A stretch of 64,000 nt of DNA. It comes from Dysgonamonadaceae bacterium (GTDB lineage Bacteria; Bacteroidota; Bacteroidia; Bacteroidales; Dysgonomonadaceae). Location: positions 51,210 to 115,209 of the forward strand of contig JAIRUA010000008.1 in NCBI GenBank assembly GCA_031254645.1. Reading direction: 5' to 3'. The notes under the pieces are model-generated. The model ran no database searches, was not told the DNA's origin, and saw only the letters and a program-made list of their open reading frames with translations. Shown here one piece after another: positions 25,881 through 34,405 of the stretch (position 1 is its first letter; every line of letters starts with the position of its first letter). Position numbers and translations under genes: made by a program.

Positions 25881-26909
25881 ATGAAACAAGTATTATTTTT
25901 CTTTATCGGCTCTTTTTTGTGCCTAAATCTTACCATTGGGCAGCAAAACAGTGTGGAAATAAGACATTCATTTCCGGCAGCATCAATACAAATAGTAGAA
26001 GCACGTACAATGGGCGGCGGTATCACAGTAACAGGCAGTGCCGAATCGCAGGCTACGGTGGAAGTTCGCGTATCAGGTAATAATAGATTATCGGAAAATC
26101 GCATCAGAGAGATACTTGAAGAAAAGTATCAAATTGATGTTCGCGTAGAAAACGGAAAATTGATTGCCGCGGCAAGAGTGAGGGAAAATATCAACATTGG
26201 AAATCAAGACGGATTGAGTATTTCCTTTACAATAAACGTTCCGAGAAATGTGAACAGCGATTTGCAAACAATGGGTGGCGGTATTGGTATTAGCAACTTG
26301 TCGGGTGGTACACAAAATTTTCAAACAATGGGCGGCGGACTGTCAGTCGAAAATGTTTCGGGGAACATCACAGGTAGAACAATGGGTGGCGGTATCAGTC
26401 TTGGAAATTCGCAAGGCAACATCAATTTACAAACAAACGGCGGTGGCGTTTCAGCACAAAACAGTGGTGGAACAATCACGTTAAGAACATTAGGTGGTGG
26501 ACTCACTCTCAATAACTTAAACGGAACTATTGAAGCAAACACAAACGGTGGCGGCATCACGGCAAACGATATTCAAGGCTCACTGAATACTCGCACGTTG
26601 GGCGGAGGTGTAACTATAAATCGCCTATCGGGCAATGTAGATGCGTCAACATTAGGCGGCGCAATGAGTGTAGAAGTGCTTTCAGCAAACGAGTTTGTAC
26701 GTGTATCAGGTACAAACGGAAATGTTACTCTGATACTTCCTGCTAATCAAGGTTACAACCTTAACGTAAGAAGTAGTAATAGAATAACTACATCGAGATT
26801 GCAAAATTTTAACGGCGATGCGAACGAGAGAAATATCAATGGAACTGTTGGCAACGGAGGTACAGCAGTAGAAGTTCAGGCGCAAAATGTGAATTTAAAT
26901 TTCAGGTAA
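25881..26909 (+). CDS. DUF4097 beta-strand repeat protein, 'MGGG' type
   Basis: A 342-residue exported protein with a signal peptide (about 1-20, ending TIGQ). Residues about 25-110 form a head (EIRHSFPAASIQIVEARTMGGGI and the KYQIDVRVENGKLIAA block). From about residue 115 a right-handed beta-helix-like array begins, with about eight units of 16-18 residues, each carrying an (M/L/N)GGG turn followed by hydrophobic-polar strands (TMGGGIGISNLSG, TMGGGLSVENVSG, TLGGGLTLNNLNG and so on). DUF4097 proteins are usually putative adhesins or polymer-like scaffolds; ligand is unknown. No anchor signal was seen. It is a tandem paralogue of the next gene and probably belongs to the sigma/anti-sigma unit. 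Confidence 0.85.
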   Translation: MKQVLFFFIGSFLCLNLTIGQQNSVEIRHSFPAASIQIVEARTMGGGITVTGSAESQATVEVRVSGNNRLSENRIREILEEKYQIDVRVENGKLIAAARVRENINIGNQDGLSISFTINVPRNVNSDLQTMGGGIGISNLSGGTQNFQTMGGGLSVENVSGNITGRTMGGGISLGNSQGNINLQTNGGGVSAQNSGGTITLRTLGGGLTLNNLNGTIEANTNGGGITANDIQGSLNTRTLGGGVTINRLSGNVDASTLGGAMSVEVLSANEFVRVSGTNGNVTLILPANQGYNLNVRSSNRITTSRLQNFNGDANERNINGTVGNGGTAVEVQAQNVNLNFR

Positions 26910-26928
26910 AACATAAAATATCAAACAC

Positions 26929-26968
26929 ATATGGAAAGTTGCGAGAAAATTCTCGCAACTTTCCATAT
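26929..26968. terminator. Perfect 19-bp hairpin after the first DUF4097 gene
   Basis: ATATGGAAAGTTGCGAGAA (26929-26947) is exactly complementary to 26950-26968 with a two-base loop. It lacks a long T-run, but its position 20 bases past the stop suggests it separates the two paralogue transcripts. Confidence 0.6.
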
Positions 26969-26996
26969 TGGTATCAAAAATATATATATAGTTTTG
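26968..26996 (+). promoter_or_regulatory. Candidate promoter for the second DUF4097 gene
   Basis: TTG at 26968-26970 and TAGTTTTG at 26989-26996 (TAnnTTTG) are 18 bases apart. This would let the second paralogue be expressed without the sigma operon. Confidence 0.45.
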
Positions 26997-27065
26997 TAAC
27001 CAAATCACCTCAACTGATGTCTTACTTATAGTAAAGTATGACATTAACAAAAAATTCAAGAAATT

Positions 27066-28046
27066 ATGAAGCATTTATTACTCCTCTTTATCGGCACTTT
27101 TTTGTGCATCAATATTGCCGTTGGGCAACGAAACGTTGTGGAAATGAGACACTCCTTTCCTGCAACGTCAATACAAATGGTAGAAGCACGCACATCAAAC
27201 GGTAGCATTACAGTTACAGGCGATGCTAACTCGCAAGCAACAGTTGAAGTTCGCGTATCGGGAAACAATAGATTGTCGGAAAGTCGCATCAGACAACTAC
27301 TTGAAGAAAATTACGACATTGATGTTCGTGTGCAAAACGGCAAACTATATGCTACGGCACGACCAAAAAGAAATGCCAGAAATGTGGGTAATTTGAGACA
27401 AGAAAATTTAAGTATTTCGCTCATAATCAGCACTCCGAACAATGTGAGTAGTGATTTGAGAACGAGTAATGGCAGTATTGGTGTCAGTAACTTATCGGGC
27501 AACACTGTCGGCAGAACATCAAACGGAAGAATCAATCTTGATAACTCACAAGGTAACATCAATTTAACAACGAGCAACGGTGCCATTTCCACACAAAATA
27601 GCAGCGGAACAATCACGTTGAAAACCTCGAACGGAAGAATTGATCTCGATAACTTAACCGGAGTTATTGTAGCCGGAACGAGTAATGCACGCATTACTGC
27701 CAATAACATTCAAGGCACATTGGAAGTCAGCACTTCAAATGGAGCCGTAACCCTTAATCGCTTGTCCGGCAATGTATCGGCATCAACTTCTAATGGTGCC
27801 GTGAGTGTAGAAATGCTTTCGGTAAGCGAATTTGTACGCGCATCAACCTCGAACGGAAATCTCAATCTGACTGTACCTGCCAATCAAGGTTATAGACTCA
27901 ATGTAAGTGCTCGCAATAGAATTGGCACTTCCGGATTACAGAATTTCAACGGTAATATGAACGAAAGAAGTATTAACGGAAATATAGGTAACGGGGGTGC
28001 GGAAATCAATGTACGAGGACAGAGGGTGAATTTGAATTTTAGATAA
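27066..28046 (+). CDS. DUF4097 beta-strand repeat protein, 'TSNG' type
   Basis: A 326-residue paralogue of the preceding gene: same signal peptide, same head (RNVVEMRHSFPATSIQMVEA, then NYDIDVRVQNGKLYATA) and same number and order of repeats. Each repeat turn, however, reads TSNG (TSNGSIGVSNLSG, TSNGRINLDNSQG, TSNGAISTQNSSG, TSNARITANNIQG) where the neighbour has TMGGG or TLGGG. The framework between turns is strongly conserved, for instance NSQGNINL and RLSGNVSAST. It has its own candidate promoter and is followed by a hairpin. Function unknown; extracellular or periplasmic by its signal peptide. Confidence 0.85.
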   Translation: MKHLLLLFIGTFLCINIAVGQRNVVEMRHSFPATSIQMVEARTSNGSITVTGDANSQATVEVRVSGNNRLSESRIRQLLEENYDIDVRVQNGKLYATARPKRNARNVGNLRQENLSISLIISTPNNVSSDLRTSNGSIGVSNLSGNTVGRTSNGRINLDNSQGNINLTTSNGAISTQNSSGTITLKTSNGRIDLDNLTGVIVAGTSNARITANNIQGTLEVSTSNGAVTLNRLSGNVSASTSNGAVSVEMLSVSEFVRASTSNGNLNLTVPANQGYRLNVSARNRIGTSGLQNFNGNMNERSINGNIGNGGAEINVRGQRVNLNFR

Positions 28047-28070
28047 AGTATAGAATTTCAAATACATATA

Positions 28071-28104
28071 AAAAGAGCTGCGGAAAAATTTTCGTAGCTC
28101 TTTT
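28071..28104 (+). terminator. Terminator after the DUF4097 pair
   Basis: AAAAGAGCTGCGGAAAA pairs with TTTTCGTAGCTCTTTT with one bulge and one G-U, followed by TATTTTA. Confidence 0.65.
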
Positions 28105-28246
28105 ATTTTATGTAAAAAATGATTTCTCTATTGCGATGAATATAATTATCTAGATAATAAAGCTTTACAATTTTATTTCTTTGTAACTTTGTCTTCACAA
28201 TGTAAAATTATCCATTATCAATTGTCAATTATCAATTAAAAAGCAC

Positions 28247-28254
28247 TACCTTTA
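28247..28254 (+). promoter_or_regulatory. -7 box for the first cobalamin riboswitch transcript
   Basis: TACCTTTA is one base off TAnnTTTG and sits directly before the aptamer, as TACCTTTG does before the second riboswitch. A TTG at 28222-28224 may be the -33 element. Confidence 0.4.
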
Positions 28255-28259
28255 CTCCC

Positions 28260-28432
28260 ACTTTCAGACATTATGGAATTTGGTAGCATCGCTTACAAAC
28301 AGCGAAAGAATCCAAAGCTGTACCCGCAGCCGTATGTTCCCGAAAGTTTTCTGAACACTTACGCCACTGATTTTTAAAAAGTTGGGAAGGCATCAGAAAA
28401 CAGGAATAAGCCGGAAGACCTGTCTTGAAAGT
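28260..28432 (+). promoter_or_regulatory. Cobalamin riboswitch 1
   Basis: Adenosyl- or hydroxocobalamin-binding aptamer. Outer stem ACTTTCAGACA (28260-28270) pairs with TGTCTTGAAAGT (28421-28432). Core landmarks: GAATCCAAAGCTGTACCCGC (28308-28327), GCCACTG (28363-28369), GGGAAGGC (28384-28391) and the B12 box AAGCCGGAAGACCTGTC (28408-28424), which differs from the usual AGTCAGGAGACCTGCC. The expression platform lies before the start at 28595 and includes a CGCTTTCGGG...AAAAGCG hairpin. It should switch off the first TonB receptor gene when B12 is plentiful. Confidence 0.85.
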
Positions 28433-28594
28433 ACCACTATCATACGCTTTCGGGAAAAAAAGCGAGGTGCTAAAAACACTTCTTTGATGATGGCAAGATA
28501 ATAACGTGTGTATCTGCCATACCTCACACTCTCCTTCGAAAGTTTATGGTTAAATAACAATTTATTAATTAATCATTTAACTGTAAATTTCAAA

Positions 28595-30715
28595 ATGAAC
28601 AAAAAAATTTGGTTTGGGTTTATCGCTTTTGCGTGTGCCACGTTTGTATCTGTTGCTGAGAACGATATCAATACAAACCCAATCGAACTAAACGAAATAG
28701 TGGTTTCCGCTTCGCGAATGAATCTGCCGTTGAAAAGTATTCCGCAAAAAGTGGAAATCATCGACCGTACCAAAATCACGACTATTCCTGCCGAAAATGC
28801 TGCCGATTTACTCAAAAGAGCCACAAATCTCAACATTATTCAATATCCCGGCTTGTTATCAACCGTGGGAATGCGAGGATTTACGGGAATGGCAAATTCT
28901 CGTAGCTATACTGCCATTTTGATTGACGGATTACCGCTGGGCTCAAGTAATTTATCCACCATTCCTACATCGATAATCGAACGAATTGAAATTATTAAAG
29001 GTCCCTACTCCGTGCTTTACGGTACCGATGCAATGGGCGGTGTGATTAATATCATTACCCGAACAGCCACAAACGAACGCATTGGAAATGTTGCGCTTAG
29101 CGGCGGCAGTTTCGGCACTACGAGTTTTGAAGCCGATGCTTCCGGTATGTTGTCGGACAAAATAGGTGTGGTTTTCGGTTTCACAAACCAAACGCAGCAA
29201 AACGATTACCGAATCGGTGCAAATAACTTGCTGAAAATGAGTGATGCGGATAAGGCAATTTTGGGTGAAAATTCATTTGGCGATGTTTATCCGAATACTA
29301 CTTATCAAATGTCGCAATTGTTTGGAAAACTGAACTTTGAAGTAAATAACCTTTGGAATATCGGACTGTCATCTTTTTATAATGTAGCTTACGATGTGAA
29401 AACGCCCGGCGATTATTTCGCACCGTTTCCCACAAAAAATGATATGAATCGTTTTAATCTTTTCGGAAATATTTCTCGTACTTCGCTGAATAACAGATTG
29501 GTAATTTCGCCTTATTTTTCAAAAGAAAATATCGCATATTACGAAACGGAAGGGAATACGGTAACGAATTTTATTAATTTTCGTCAAAATATCAGCGAAT
29601 ACGGTATCAGAACGAATAATACACACATTTTCAACGACTTTCACATTCTTGGCGGTGTCGATTTCGATGTATGGGATTACCAATCAGACCGTTCGTCGGC
29701 AAAAGGAACGCCGGCAGCACCGTATCGCCCCGATAATCGAAACCAACGATTTTCGGCTTTTGCACAAATCAATTACGAATTAAATGATTTGATAATTAAC
29801 GCCGGCGCACGTGCCAATCACGTCAATTACAAGATTTTCAATAACGAGTTTCTAGAAAACAAAAACGCATCGGAAAACTATTTTTTCTTTGTTCCTTCCA
29901 TCGGATTAAGATATAATTTGCCGAATGGATTCAACTTCAATGCGAGTGCAGGTCAGGCGTTTAGCGTGCCCGATGCGTACGCCGTTACCGGACAGTATGA
30001 AATAAATATTATGTTTGGCGAATGGGAGTGGCGACAGGTGTATGTCGGAAATGGCGATTTGAAACCCGAAACGTCAACCACTTACGATATTGGTTTTGGT
30101 TATTCGCAAGGCGCATTTTACGCCGATGTACGGTATTTCAACACCGTTCACAGTAATAAAATCGTGACCGAAATGGTTTCAGATACTACATTTTACAAAA
30201 ATGCGAAAAATGCGAATATGAGCGGTTTGGAGTTTATCGGCTCAATAGATTTCGGACGACTTGCCGGATTGAATCAAAAAATAGAACTTTACGGCGGACT
30301 GACTTATATGCTAAACGCGACTTTCACAGATTATAATACCGATGTCAAAAAAGATTTGCTGCACGTGAACAAAGCAAACGCAAATTTCGGTATTTTCTTC
30401 GACAGCAACAAAGGACTTTCCACTCGTTTGCACGCTCGATACAAAGGTACAAGATTGGAACGCGATATTTTTTCGTGGATTCGTCCCGATATTACCGAAG
30501 ATGATTATTTTACAAACGGCAGATATAAAAAAGAGGATATGATATTGAAACTTCCTGCACATTTAATTTTCGACTATTCAGCATTTTACAACGTTACGCC
30601 ACGCGCTCGTGTCGGTATCACAATTTCGAATCTTTTCGATGAAAATTATACGGAAATAGATGGTTTTAATATGCCCGGAAGAAGCATTATGGGGCAATTT
30701 ACTTATACGTTTTAA
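28595..30715 (+). CDS. btuB: TonB-dependent cobalamin receptor (BtuB-type) 1
   Basis: A 706-residue outer-membrane receptor. Signal peptide about 1-20; a TonB-box-like segment ELNEIVVSASR at 28-38; plug domain about 45-150 (MRGFTGMANSRSYTAILIDGLPLG and IERIEIIKGPYSVLYGTDAMGGVINI, split as in TonB plugs); and a beta-barrel ending in an aromatic residue (MGQFTYTF). The ATG at 28595 is chosen over upstream in-frame codons because it begins a proper signal peptide. Direct control by a cobalamin riboswitch is the basis for naming the substrate as B12 or a related corrinoid. TonB-ExbBD are not in the window. Confidence 0.9.
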   Translation: MNKKIWFGFIAFACATFVSVAENDINTNPIELNEIVVSASRMNLPLKSIPQKVEIIDRTKITTIPAENAADLLKRATNLNIIQYPGLLSTVGMRGFTGMANSRSYTAILIDGLPLGSSNLSTIPTSIIERIEIIKGPYSVLYGTDAMGGVINIITRTATNERIGNVALSGGSFGTTSFEADASGMLSDKIGVVFGFTNQTQQNDYRIGANNLLKMSDADKAILGENSFGDVYPNTTYQMSQLFGKLNFEVNNLWNIGLSSFYNVAYDVKTPGDYFAPFPTKNDMNRFNLFGNISRTSLNNRLVISPYFSKENIAYYETEGNTVTNFINFRQNISEYGIRTNNTHIFNDFHILGGVDFDVWDYQSDRSSAKGTPAAPYRPDNRNQRFSAFAQINYELNDLIINAGARANHVNYKIFNNEFLENKNASENYFFFVPSIGLRYNLPNGFNFNASAGQAFSVPDAYAVTGQYEINIMFGEWEWRQVYVGNGDLKPETSTTYDIGFGYSQGAFYADVRYFNTVHSNKIVTEMVSDTTFYKNAKNANMSGLEFIGSIDFGRLAGLNQKIELYGGLTYMLNATFTDYNTDVKKDLLHVNKANANFGIFFDSNKGLSTRLHARYKGTRLERDIFSWIRPDITEDDYFTNGRYKKEDMILKLPAHLIFDYSAFYNVTPRARVGITISNLFDENYTEIDGFNMPGRSIMGQFTYTF

Positions 30716-30730
30716 GAGTTTTACGTCATT

Positions 30731-30780
30731 CAAGGTGCAAAAATGCAAAGCTAAAAACTTTGTATCTTTGCACCTTGTTT
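30731..30780 (+). terminator. Terminator after receptor 1
   Basis: CAAGGTGCAAAAATGCAAAG (30731-30750) pairs with CTTTGTATCTTTGCACCTTG (30758-30777) with two mismatches, followed by TTTTATT, 16 bases past the stop. Confidence 0.7.
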
Positions 30781-30804
30781 TATTAAAAGTTTTTCCTACC
30801 TTTG
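30775..30804 (+). promoter_or_regulatory. Promoter of the second riboswitch transcript
   Basis: TTG at 30775-30777 and TACCTTTG at 30797-30804 with a 19-base spacer fit the Bacteroidota consensus; transcription would start just before the aptamer. The upstream element overlaps the preceding terminator's right arm. Confidence 0.6.
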
Positions 30805-30809
30805 TCCCC

Positions 30810-30992
30810 GCATTGGTTTGAATATACCGTTCGGTTTATTCAACGAAGAGGGAATCAGGTGCAAATCCTGAACAGACCCGCTACTGTAAGTCCTATGCAA
30901 CGTTTTGACGAACACTATTTGCCACTGTCCCGATAATATCAGGATGGGAAGGCAGTTCAAAACGGGGATAAGTCAGGAGACCTGCCAACGCA
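30810..30992 (+). promoter_or_regulatory. Cobalamin riboswitch 2
   Basis: A more canonical aptamer: GGGAATCAGGTGCAAATCCT followed by GAACAGACCCGCTACTGTAAG (30850-30890), GCCACTG (30921-30927), GGGAAGGC (30946-30953), and the B12 box AAGTCAGGAGACCTGCC (30970-30986). The closing stem pairs GCATTGG (about 30810) with CCAACGC (30985-30991). Downstream AAAGCTTTCGAGGAATAGGG with CCCTGCAT may form the switch. It precedes the five-gene corrinoid operon. Confidence 0.92.
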
Positions 30993-31147
30993 TTAATAAT
31001 AAAAGCTTTCGAGGAATAGGGCTTTGAGAACAAATGCGACCCTGCATAATTTCATTTGATTTCACTCATTCCACAAGGCTGTTTGTTTCACAAGCGGGCA
31101 GTTTGTTTCGTGGTATAAGAATTTCTGCCCCTGCAAATTAACATTTT

Positions 31148-33202
31148 ATGCGTTTCTGTAAACAGACAGGTTTACGGGCAGAAAAAGGAATAGTGATACT
31201 GTTGTCTGTTTTTCTGTTTTCGATGTCGTCTTTCGCACAATTTTCCGGCAGTGAATCCGTTGCGACAGATACCGTTCAGATGTTCAACCTTGACGAAGTG
31301 GTTGTTACCGCATCTCGTCCCCGATTTAGCGTTGTGTCGCCGATGCCTGCACAAATTCTATCGGGTAGAGATCTCGAAAGGTTAAACAGTTTTTCCGTTG
31401 CTGATGCGATTCGATTTTTTTCGGGCGTACAATTAAAAGATTACGGTGGTGTGGGCGGTCTGAAAACCGTGAATGTGCGAAGTCTCGGCAGTGCACACAC
31501 GGCTGTGTTTTACGACGGTATGATTATCAGCAATGCACAAAATGGACAGGTTGATTTGGGGAAATTCTCGCTTAACAATATTGAAGCTATTGAATTATAT
31601 AACGGACAGCGATCGTCGATTTTTCAACCGGTACGCGGTTTTTTTGCGTCAAACACACTTTTTTTGCGCACGAAAACGCCTCAATTCGGCAACGGTAAAA
31701 GTTTCAATATCAACACAACATTCAAAACAGGCTCATTCGGCTTGATCAATCCGGGCATATTATATCAGCAAAAACTGACGGAAAATCTTTCTCTTTCCGG
31801 CAACGCAGAATGGCTGCACGCACACGGACGCTACAAATTTCGTTACCACAAAGCCGACGGATACGATACCACTGCCGTGCGACAAAACGGCGATATTACT
31901 GCACTTCGTACCGAATTAACGCTTCACACACAACTGAGAAACAGCGGACAGGCATCGCTCAAAGTCTATTTCTACGATTCGGAACGCGGGCTTCCGGGCA
32001 CGATTGTGGCAAATCGTTTCCACCACACACAACGACAATGGGACAGGAATTTCTTCGTGCACGGAACACTTAATAATTCTCTTTTCAACGGACACAATTT
32101 GTTGGCAAACGTCAAATTCGGAAGCGATTATACCCGCTATTTAGATTCTGATTATCAAATGCTCGAAGGCGCATTGGATAATAGATATTACCAAAACGAG
32201 GCGTATTTTTCACTGGTTAATCAAGTGTCGCTTTCCGATTGGTGGAATATTTCGTTAGCCACCGATTTTTCGGTACAATCGCTTGATGCCAACCTTTATC
32301 GCTTTCCCTATCCTACGCGGCATTCTTATTTGGGCGCACTTTCTACGCATTTCAGTTGGGAACGATTGGATATTCAAGGCAGTTTGCTCGGCGGATTGAT
32401 TGATGAACAGGTACGCGAGCACCGACAGGCGGAAAGTCGTAAGGTTTTTCGCCCCGTTATTTCGGCATCGGTACAGCCGTTTACCGATTTGAAATCGTTT
32501 CGCGTGCGAGCGTTTTATAAAGAATCGTTCCGAATGCCCACGTTCAACGATTTATATTACACGTTTATCGGCAACAGTTTTCTTCGTCCCGAATCCACCA
32601 CGCAGTTCAATGTGGGCGCTACGTGGGTGCATCAACCTCAAGCCGGTTTTTTGCGTTCGGTTTCCGTACAAACTGATGCGTATTATAATCGGGTGAAGGA
32701 TAAGATTGTAGCAATGCCGTCGTCCAATCTTTTTCGCTGGACAATGATGAATCTCGGCGAAGTGGAAATCAAAGGATTAGAAACGAATGCGAATGTCGGA
32801 TTTTTGCTTCCGGCAAGAATTTATTTCGATTTGGTACTGAATTATACCTGTCAAAAAGCGATTGATATCACGCCCGGCGGCACCACTTTTGGTGACCAAA
32901 TTCCTTATACGCCTGTTCACAGCGGCATACTGACCGCTTCAATGCATTGGAAAAGTTGGCAACTCAATTACAGTTTTATCTACACCGGCGAGCGTTACAG
33001 TCAAAAGGCGAATATTCCGGTCAATTACGTTCAGCCTTGGTACACAAGCGATTTGGCTGTGATTTGGGAACGAAATATGTTGAACCTGCCGGTGCGTATG
33101 ACGGCTGAGGTCAATAACTTGCTCAATCAATATTACGATGTAATACTTAATTTCCCGATGCCGGGAAGGAGTTATAGATTTGGCGTGTCGGTTCATTTTT
33201 AG
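31148..33202 (+). CDS. btuB: TonB-dependent cobalamin receptor (BtuB-type) 2
   Basis: A 684-residue outer-membrane receptor with a signal peptide (about 1-35), a TonB-box-like FNLDEVVVTASRP near 47-59, plug (about 60-170, with VNVRSLGSAHTAVFYDGMII and LNNIEAIELYNGQRSS) and a C-terminal barrel ending GVSVHF. It differs from receptor 1 throughout and is not a recent duplicate. It lies downstream of riboswitch 2 and is followed closely by a beta-propeller lipoprotein gene, the usual BtuB-BtuG arrangement in Bacteroidota, in which the propeller protein caps the receptor. Corrinoid specificity is inferred from regulation and neighbours. Confidence 0.9.
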   Translation: MRFCKQTGLRAEKGIVILLSVFLFSMSSFAQFSGSESVATDTVQMFNLDEVVVTASRPRFSVVSPMPAQILSGRDLERLNSFSVADAIRFFSGVQLKDYGGVGGLKTVNVRSLGSAHTAVFYDGMIISNAQNGQVDLGKFSLNNIEAIELYNGQRSSIFQPVRGFFASNTLFLRTKTPQFGNGKSFNINTTFKTGSFGLINPGILYQQKLTENLSLSGNAEWLHAHGRYKFRYHKADGYDTTAVRQNGDITALRTELTLHTQLRNSGQASLKVYFYDSERGLPGTIVANRFHHTQRQWDRNFFVHGTLNNSLFNGHNLLANVKFGSDYTRYLDSDYQMLEGALDNRYYQNEAYFSLVNQVSLSDWWNISLATDFSVQSLDANLYRFPYPTRHSYLGALSTHFSWERLDIQGSLLGGLIDEQVREHRQAESRKVFRPVISASVQPFTDLKSFRVRAFYKESFRMPTFNDLYYTFIGNSFLRPESTTQFNVGATWVHQPQAGFLRSVSVQTDAYYNRVKDKIVAMPSSNLFRWTMMNLGEVEIKGLETNANVGFLLPARIYFDLVLNYTCQKAIDITPGGTTFGDQIPYTPVHSGILTASMHWKSWQLNYSFIYTGERYSQKANIPVNYVQPWYTSDLAVIWERNMLNLPVRMTAEVNNLLNQYYDVILNFPMPGRSYRFGVSVHF

Positions 33203-33238
33203 AAATGTAGAAATGTAGGAATGTAGAAATTGACAATT

Positions 33239-34387
33239 ATGCGAATGACGAAAACAATTTACAAATTATCCGCCTTATTGGCGATACTTGCAGTTATCTT
33301 GCCGGGTTGTCGCAAAGAAGATTTCATTATCCCCGAAGAAGTCGATAGAATCCCTGTGCAAAACGCTGCACAACTCAAAGGCTTCTATCTTCTCAACGAG
33401 GGAAATATGAATATGAACAAAGCCTCGCTCGATTTTATAGACTTTGAGGAAGGATTGTATCGCCGAAATATTTTCGGGCAAGCGAATCCCAACGCCGTTT
33501 TGGGGTTGGGCGATGTGGGAAGCGACATCGGCGTTTATGGCTCAAAACTATATGCCGTTATCAACAATTCCAACAAAATTGAGGTGATGGACATGCGCAC
33601 AGCGCAAAGAATTGGCGTAATTGATGTCAAAAATGTACGCTACATCACTTTCGCCAACGGCAGAGCCTACGTGAGCGCGTATGGCGGCGAAGTACAATTA
33701 GGCGGCAGTTCGCCCAACGGATTTATTGCTGAAATTGATACCGCCACACTGCAAATTACACGCACGGTTGAAGCAGGCAGACAACCCGAAGAACTGGCGA
33801 CAATTGGCAATCAACTGTTTGTGGCAAATTCCGGCGGTTATGACCCTGTCAATTACGAAACAACGGTATCGGTTATCGACCTCACAACATTTACCGAAAC
33901 AAAAAGAATTGAAGTCGCACCCAATCTGCACCGTTTGCGAGCAACCGATTACGGCGATTTGTATGTGAGTTCACGCGGCGACCATTTCACCATTCCGTCA
34001 AGACTGTTCGTCATTGACACACAAACGCATAGCATTAAGCATACATTTGATATCGCTTGTACAAATCTTGCCATATCGGGCGATACAGCCTACATTATCG
34101 GGGCAGAATTTAGCTATTTGACCAACAAATGGGAGGTTAACTATTCGATGATAAACGTCAGAACACATACTTTATTGACGGGCAGTTTTCTGCCGCAATC
34201 GATCATCGACATCATTCAGATTCCTTACGGGATAGCGATTGACCCATATTCGGGATTCATCTATATTACCGATGCGCGGGATTATGTTTCGCCCGGAATA
34301 CTTTATTGCGTTGACCCAAACGGCAGTGTGATGTTTAGTATTAGAACGGGGGATATTCCAGCACATTTTGCTTTTGTGTATAAATAA
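33239..34387 (+). CDS. BtuG-like beta-propeller surface lipoprotein
   Basis: A 382-residue lipoprotein; lipobox ILPGC with Cys24. The mature part is a repeat of about seven YncE-type blades, visible in motifs such as LYAVINNSNKIEVMDMRT, AYVSAYGGEV, FVANSGGYDP and VSVIDLTTFTETKRIEV, each blade ending in a V-I/V-D strand. BtuG of Bacteroides binds B12 extremely tightly at the cell surface and delivers it to BtuB; gene order and riboswitch control match. The ATG at 33239 is preferred over the TTG at 33230 as the signal peptide starts there. Three short GAAATGTA repeats lie just upstream. Binding affinity cannot be judged from sequence. Confidence 0.8.
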   Translation: MRMTKTIYKLSALLAILAVILPGCRKEDFIIPEEVDRIPVQNAAQLKGFYLLNEGNMNMNKASLDFIDFEEGLYRRNIFGQANPNAVLGLGDVGSDIGVYGSKLYAVINNSNKIEVMDMRTAQRIGVIDVKNVRYITFANGRAYVSAYGGEVQLGGSSPNGFIAEIDTATLQITRTVEAGRQPEELATIGNQLFVANSGGYDPVNYETTVSVIDLTTFTETKRIEVAPNLHRLRATDYGDLYVSSRGDHFTIPSRLFVIDTQTHSIKHTFDIACTNLAISGDTAYIIGAEFSYLTNKWEVNYSMINVRTHTLLTGSFLPQSIIDIIQIPYGIAIDPYSGFIYITDARDYVSPGILYCVDPNGSVMFSIRTGDIPAHFAFVYK

Positions 34388-34405
34388 CGATAAAATAAAC
34401 TCAAA

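Noticed and set aside
26240..26690. Short near-regular DNA repeats resembling a CRISPR array
   Set aside because: The repeat period is about 48-54 bases, in frame, and varies in the third position; it is the DNA of the beta-helix repeats of a DUF4097 protein.
30731..30777. Small RNA in the receptor gap
   Set aside because: The hairpin with downstream T-rich tract is adequately explained as a terminator of receptor 1 overlapping the next promoter.
33203..33232. Tandem GAAATGTAG units as a CRISPR or VNTR
   Set aside because: Only three to four 8-10 base units lie between the BtuB and BtuG-like genes; too short for CRISPR and of no clear function.
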